Below the pieces are notes generated by a model, which saw only the letters and a program-made list of their open reading frames with translations, was not told where the DNA came from and ran no database searches. Shown one piece after another: positions 62,178 to 64,000 of a stretch of 64,000 nucleotides of DNA. The translations under genes were made by a program, and so were the position numbers. Positions within the stretch are counted from its first letter, which is position 1. Each line of letters opens with the position of its first letter. Where the stretch lies: positions 1-64,000 of the forward strand of contig MGWK01000067.1 of assembly GCA_001800975.1 (NCBI GenBank), written 5' to 3'. The stretch comes from Flavobacteria bacterium RIFCSPLOWO2_12_FULL_35_11 (GTDB taxonomy: Bacteria; Bacteroidota; Bacteroidia; Flavobacteriales; Flavobacteriaceae).

Positions 62178-63062
62178 TTAATTAATTCCATATTTCTCTT
62201 TTATTTCATTAATTTTTCTCTCATCTGCCATTCTTATTCCTGGCTGACTTCCAAAAAATTGATAATCATACTTTATGGAATGAATTCTATCTAGCAACAT
62301 TTTAAAAGCTGTTAAATGCAATTCATTTTCAGAAACTGCTTTTTGTATAATAGGTAAATATTTTTCCATCATTACCAAATTAGAGTGTTGAATTATAGAC
62401 CACATTCCAGTTTCAAATTTTTCTCTAACTAAGGATTTTCCTATATATTTTTTGTGTTCAATGAATAGCGAGTCAATTATTCTTCGATTGTTTAAATCAA
62501 GTTCATTTTGTTTAGTTAAATTAGTTTTATATTCTAGATCAGAGGTTCTGTAGAATTGGTCATTAATTCTAATTTTAGACATAAGATTTACTAAATTCAA
62601 ATCAAGATTATTCTCGATTGAATACTCCTCTAAATTAATTGGTTTATTGGCTACTATTTTGTTGGCACATTTAGTTTTCTGTAATTCATAAATTTCAGGA
62701 ATTTGTCTGTTAAAATGATTTTTTTCATTTTCGAAAATTTTAATGTATTGACAGATTTTATCAAATTCAGTCGCTTTTTTAAATGCAATTTCTATATACT
62801 CGTTATTTTCTTTAAGTGTACTTAGAGCTGTTGCAATATTCCAATAATTTTGAAAATTGTATATATTTCCATTATTAGCTATACTTTTCTTCGTTTCTTC
62901 AATTATATTCTTTCCAAAACCAAAATTATTATCTGAAACGTTTTCTTTTTGAACAGGTTCGTATTTTAAAAATTCGCTTTCAAAGTTTTCAAATGTAAAA
63001 ATTGTTTCCTGACTGTATGCAATAGATGTCGTAATAAGAAATAAAGTAATTAAATTTTTCAT
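62178..63062 (-). CDS. Hypothetical secreted protein
   Basis: 294 residues: signal peptide (to about 17, SIAYSQ), then an all-helical, charge-rich body. No cysteines in a metal pattern, no enzyme motif and no recognised family. Several Asn- and Lys-rich stretches, AT-biased codons. Followed at its 3' end by repeat B. Probably an accessory cassette gene. Confidence 0.65.
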   Translation of the reverse strand: MKNLITLFLITTSIAYSQETIFTFENFESEFLKYEPVQKENVSDNNFGFGKNIIEETKKSIANNGNIYNFQNYWNIATALSTLKENNEYIEIAFKKATEFDKICQYIKIFENEKNHFNRQIPEIYELQKTKCANKIVANKPINLEEYSIENNLDLNLVNLMSKIRINDQFYRTSDLEYKTNLTKQNELDLNNRRIIDSLFIEHKKYIGKSLVREKFETGMWSIIQHSNLVMMEKYLPIIQKAVSENELHLTAFKMLLDRIHSIKYDYQFFGSQPGIRMADERKINEIKEKYGIN

Positions 63063-63370
63063 AGCGTTCGATTTCTATTGTGCCTAATTTACTATCAACA
63101 TTATAAAATGTAATGTTAATATTGTTGAGATAAACGTTTAAAAGTACTTTTTTATCAGTTATTTCAATTTAAGGATTTTTTGCAATTTTATTTTTCACTA
63201 AAATACTTAAAATATTTAATATGAAGTTCTAATATTACAAATTACAAGCAATTTCATTTATTTCAAAAATAAATATATGCAATTTTAAGAAGATATTCTA
63301 ATGATACTTGTTTTGGCAGTTTATAATAATATAGAATTAATTCTGAATAAAACGCCCCCCTAAAAATTAA
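63063..63370. other. Non-coding AT-rich stretch between the secreted protein gene and the tRNA terminator
   Basis: About 300 bases. Nothing recognised apart from probable promoter sequence of the leftward gene; no -33/-7 pair could be fixed. Confidence 0.35.
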
Positions 63371-63406
63371 AAAAACCTTGATAATCAAACGATTATCAAG
63401 GTTTTT
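63371..63406 (-). terminator. Terminator of the tRNA-Gly/tRNA-Leu transcript
   Basis: Perfect palindrome, arms AAAAACCTTGATAATC and GATTATCAAGGTTTTT with a 4-base loop, directly after tRNA-Leu on the minus strand; T run present. Confidence 0.9.
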
Positions 63407-63408
63407 AG

Positions 63409-63494
63409 TACAAGAGGCGGGACTTGAACCCGCACGGGCCTTACAGCCCACTGGATTTTAAGTCCAGCGTGTCTACCAATTCCACCACTCCTGC
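63409..63494 (-). tRNA. tRNA-Leu(TAA)
   Basis: An 86-nt class II tRNA. Acceptor GCAGGAG pairs with CTCTTGT including wobble pairs; anticodon stem CTGGA/TCCAG with loop CTTAAAA; long variable arm TGGGCTGTAAGGCCC; T arm GCGGG/CCCGC. It follows tRNA-Gly on the same strand, 20 bases on. Confidence 0.93.
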
Positions 63495-63514
63495 ATTGGT
63501 ATTTTAAATTTTAG

Positions 63515-63586
63515 AGCGAAAGACGGGATTTGAACCCGCGACCCCCACCTTGGCAAGGTGGTGCTCTACCCCTGAGCTACTTTCGC
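63515..63586 (-). tRNA. tRNA-Gly(GCC)
   Basis: 72 nt: acceptor GCGAAAG/CTTTCGC, D arm GCTC/GAGC, anticodon arm CCACC/GGTGG with loop TTGCCAA, T arm GCGGG/CCCGT, discriminator T. First of a two-tRNA transcript with tRNA-Leu. Confidence 0.95.
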
Positions 63587-63711
63587 AGTCTTTTATTAAT
63601 AATCGTGCATTTAATTGCTTAAATGAGTGGGCAAATTTAAAACATTTCTATTAACTGCAAAGATAATTTTTAATTTTATTTAAAAGTTTTTTTAATCAGC
63701 TTGTTTTAAGG

Positions 63712-63741
63712 TTGTAAATCTGTAATAATAAAATATATTTG
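63712..63741 (+). promoter_or_regulatory. Promoter of cyoE (-33 TTG and -7 TATATTTG)
   Basis: TTG at 63712-63714 and TATATTTG at 63734-63741 are 19 bases apart, which matches the Bacteroidota consensus of TTG-N19-TAnnTTTG. The ATG of cyoE lies 20 bases further on. This is the clearest full promoter of the window. Confidence 0.75.
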
Positions 63742-63761
63742 CACTGTTTTAAATAAATTTA

Positions 63762-64000
63762 ATGCAAATAACCTCAAATTCTATTCCAAAAAAAGTGAAT
63801 TTTTCAGCAGTATTTAGCGATTTTAAACAGTTAACGAAAGTTGGTTTGTCCCTAAGTGTTGTGTTTTCATCCTTGGCAGGATATTTATTGGCTGTTGAAG
63901 AAATTCAGGTTTCAATCCTTATTTTGTTGGCTATTGGCGGTTATTTAATGGTTGGGGCTTCAAATGCATTCAACCAAATTATTGAAAAAGATACAGACGC
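63762..64000 (+). CDS. cyoE: Protoheme IX farnesyltransferase (haem O synthase), 5' part
   Basis: The first 79 codons before the window ends. LTKVGLSLSVVFSSLAGYLL and MVGASNAFNQIIEKDTDA match the N-terminal region of CyoE/CtaB, including the conserved N-x-x-x-D-x-x-x-D farnesyl diphosphate-binding start. It adds the farnesyl tail to haem B for haem-copper oxidases. Truncated by the window edge, not by mutation. Confidence 0.93.
   Translation, partial: MQITSNSIPKKVNFSAVFSDFKQLTKVGLSLSVVFSSLAGYLLAVEEIQVSILILLAIGGYLMVGASNAFNQIIEKDTD

Noticed and set aside
62178-63062. Toxin-antitoxin or abortive-infection gene
   Set aside because: It has a signal peptide and no partner gene or toxin motif; only its accessory position would suggest it.
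63263-63451. Minus-strand 62-residue open frame over tRNA-Leu
   Set aside because: Overlaps the tRNA and its terminator. Not a gene.

Overview
The window is AT-rich DNA from a member of the Bacteroidota, most likely a Flavobacteriia-like organism. Several real starts are preceded by the Bacteroidota -7 element TAnnTTTG (before era, der, gpmI, the hydrogenase small subunit and cyoE), and Shine-Dalgarno sequences are essentially absent. The gene content also fits: a GSCFA-domain protein, the long form of phenylalanine hydroxylase, TPR histidine kinases, OmpA-like secreted proteins, and short dispersed intergenic repeats of a kind familiar from this phylum.

Layout. 0-5 kb: a large secreted protein, tRNA-Lys, a translationally coupled gpx-tspO-CIA30 operon carrying three homopolymer frameshifts, and an initiator-tRNA/GIY-YIG endonuclease cluster with direct repeats and a tRNA half-copy. 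5-23.7 kb: housekeeping genes, namely era, der, cytochrome bd (cydAB), LemA with two TPM-domain proteins, MerR with an M23 peptidase, alaS, GSCFA, rhodanese, phhA, an M48 peptidase, gpmI and a thioredoxin-fold lipoprotein. 23.8-35.6 kb: a complete membrane-bound [NiFe]-hydrogenase locus. hypABC run leftward; hyaABC, hyaD and hypFDE run rightward; a NicO-type nickel transporter closes it. The small subunit has the two extra cysteines that mark oxygen-tolerant (group 1d-type) enzymes. H2 electrons would pass from the small subunit to cytochrome b and the quinone pool, and cytochrome bd in the same window is a plausible terminal oxidase. An IS5-type transposase remnant lies just beyond.

36-44 kb is a signalling block: two TPR-HisKA_3 sensor kinases, each with a NarL-type regulator, a LytTR regulator with a degenerate receiver, a tiny lipoprotein and a SpoIIAA-like protein. 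44.5-55.5 kb is a run of six secreted proteins on one strand that share modules (TPR, a conserved KEYL segment, a lectin-like beta module) and end in an OmpA-domain protein. No named system is recognised for it, and it is the strongest candidate for an undescribed one.

55.5-63.1 kb is an accessory, cassette-like stretch of small, mostly minus-strand genes (unknown proteins, GNATs, rhodanese, LysR, alpha/beta hydrolase, DUF4260, Crp/Fnr) with related repeats at gene 3' ends. tRNA-Leu, tRNA-Gly and the start of cyoE end the window.

Several one-base differences fall in homopolymers between 2 and 5 kb. They may be sequencing errors rather than biology. No search or alignment was run; family names come from motifs read by eye.
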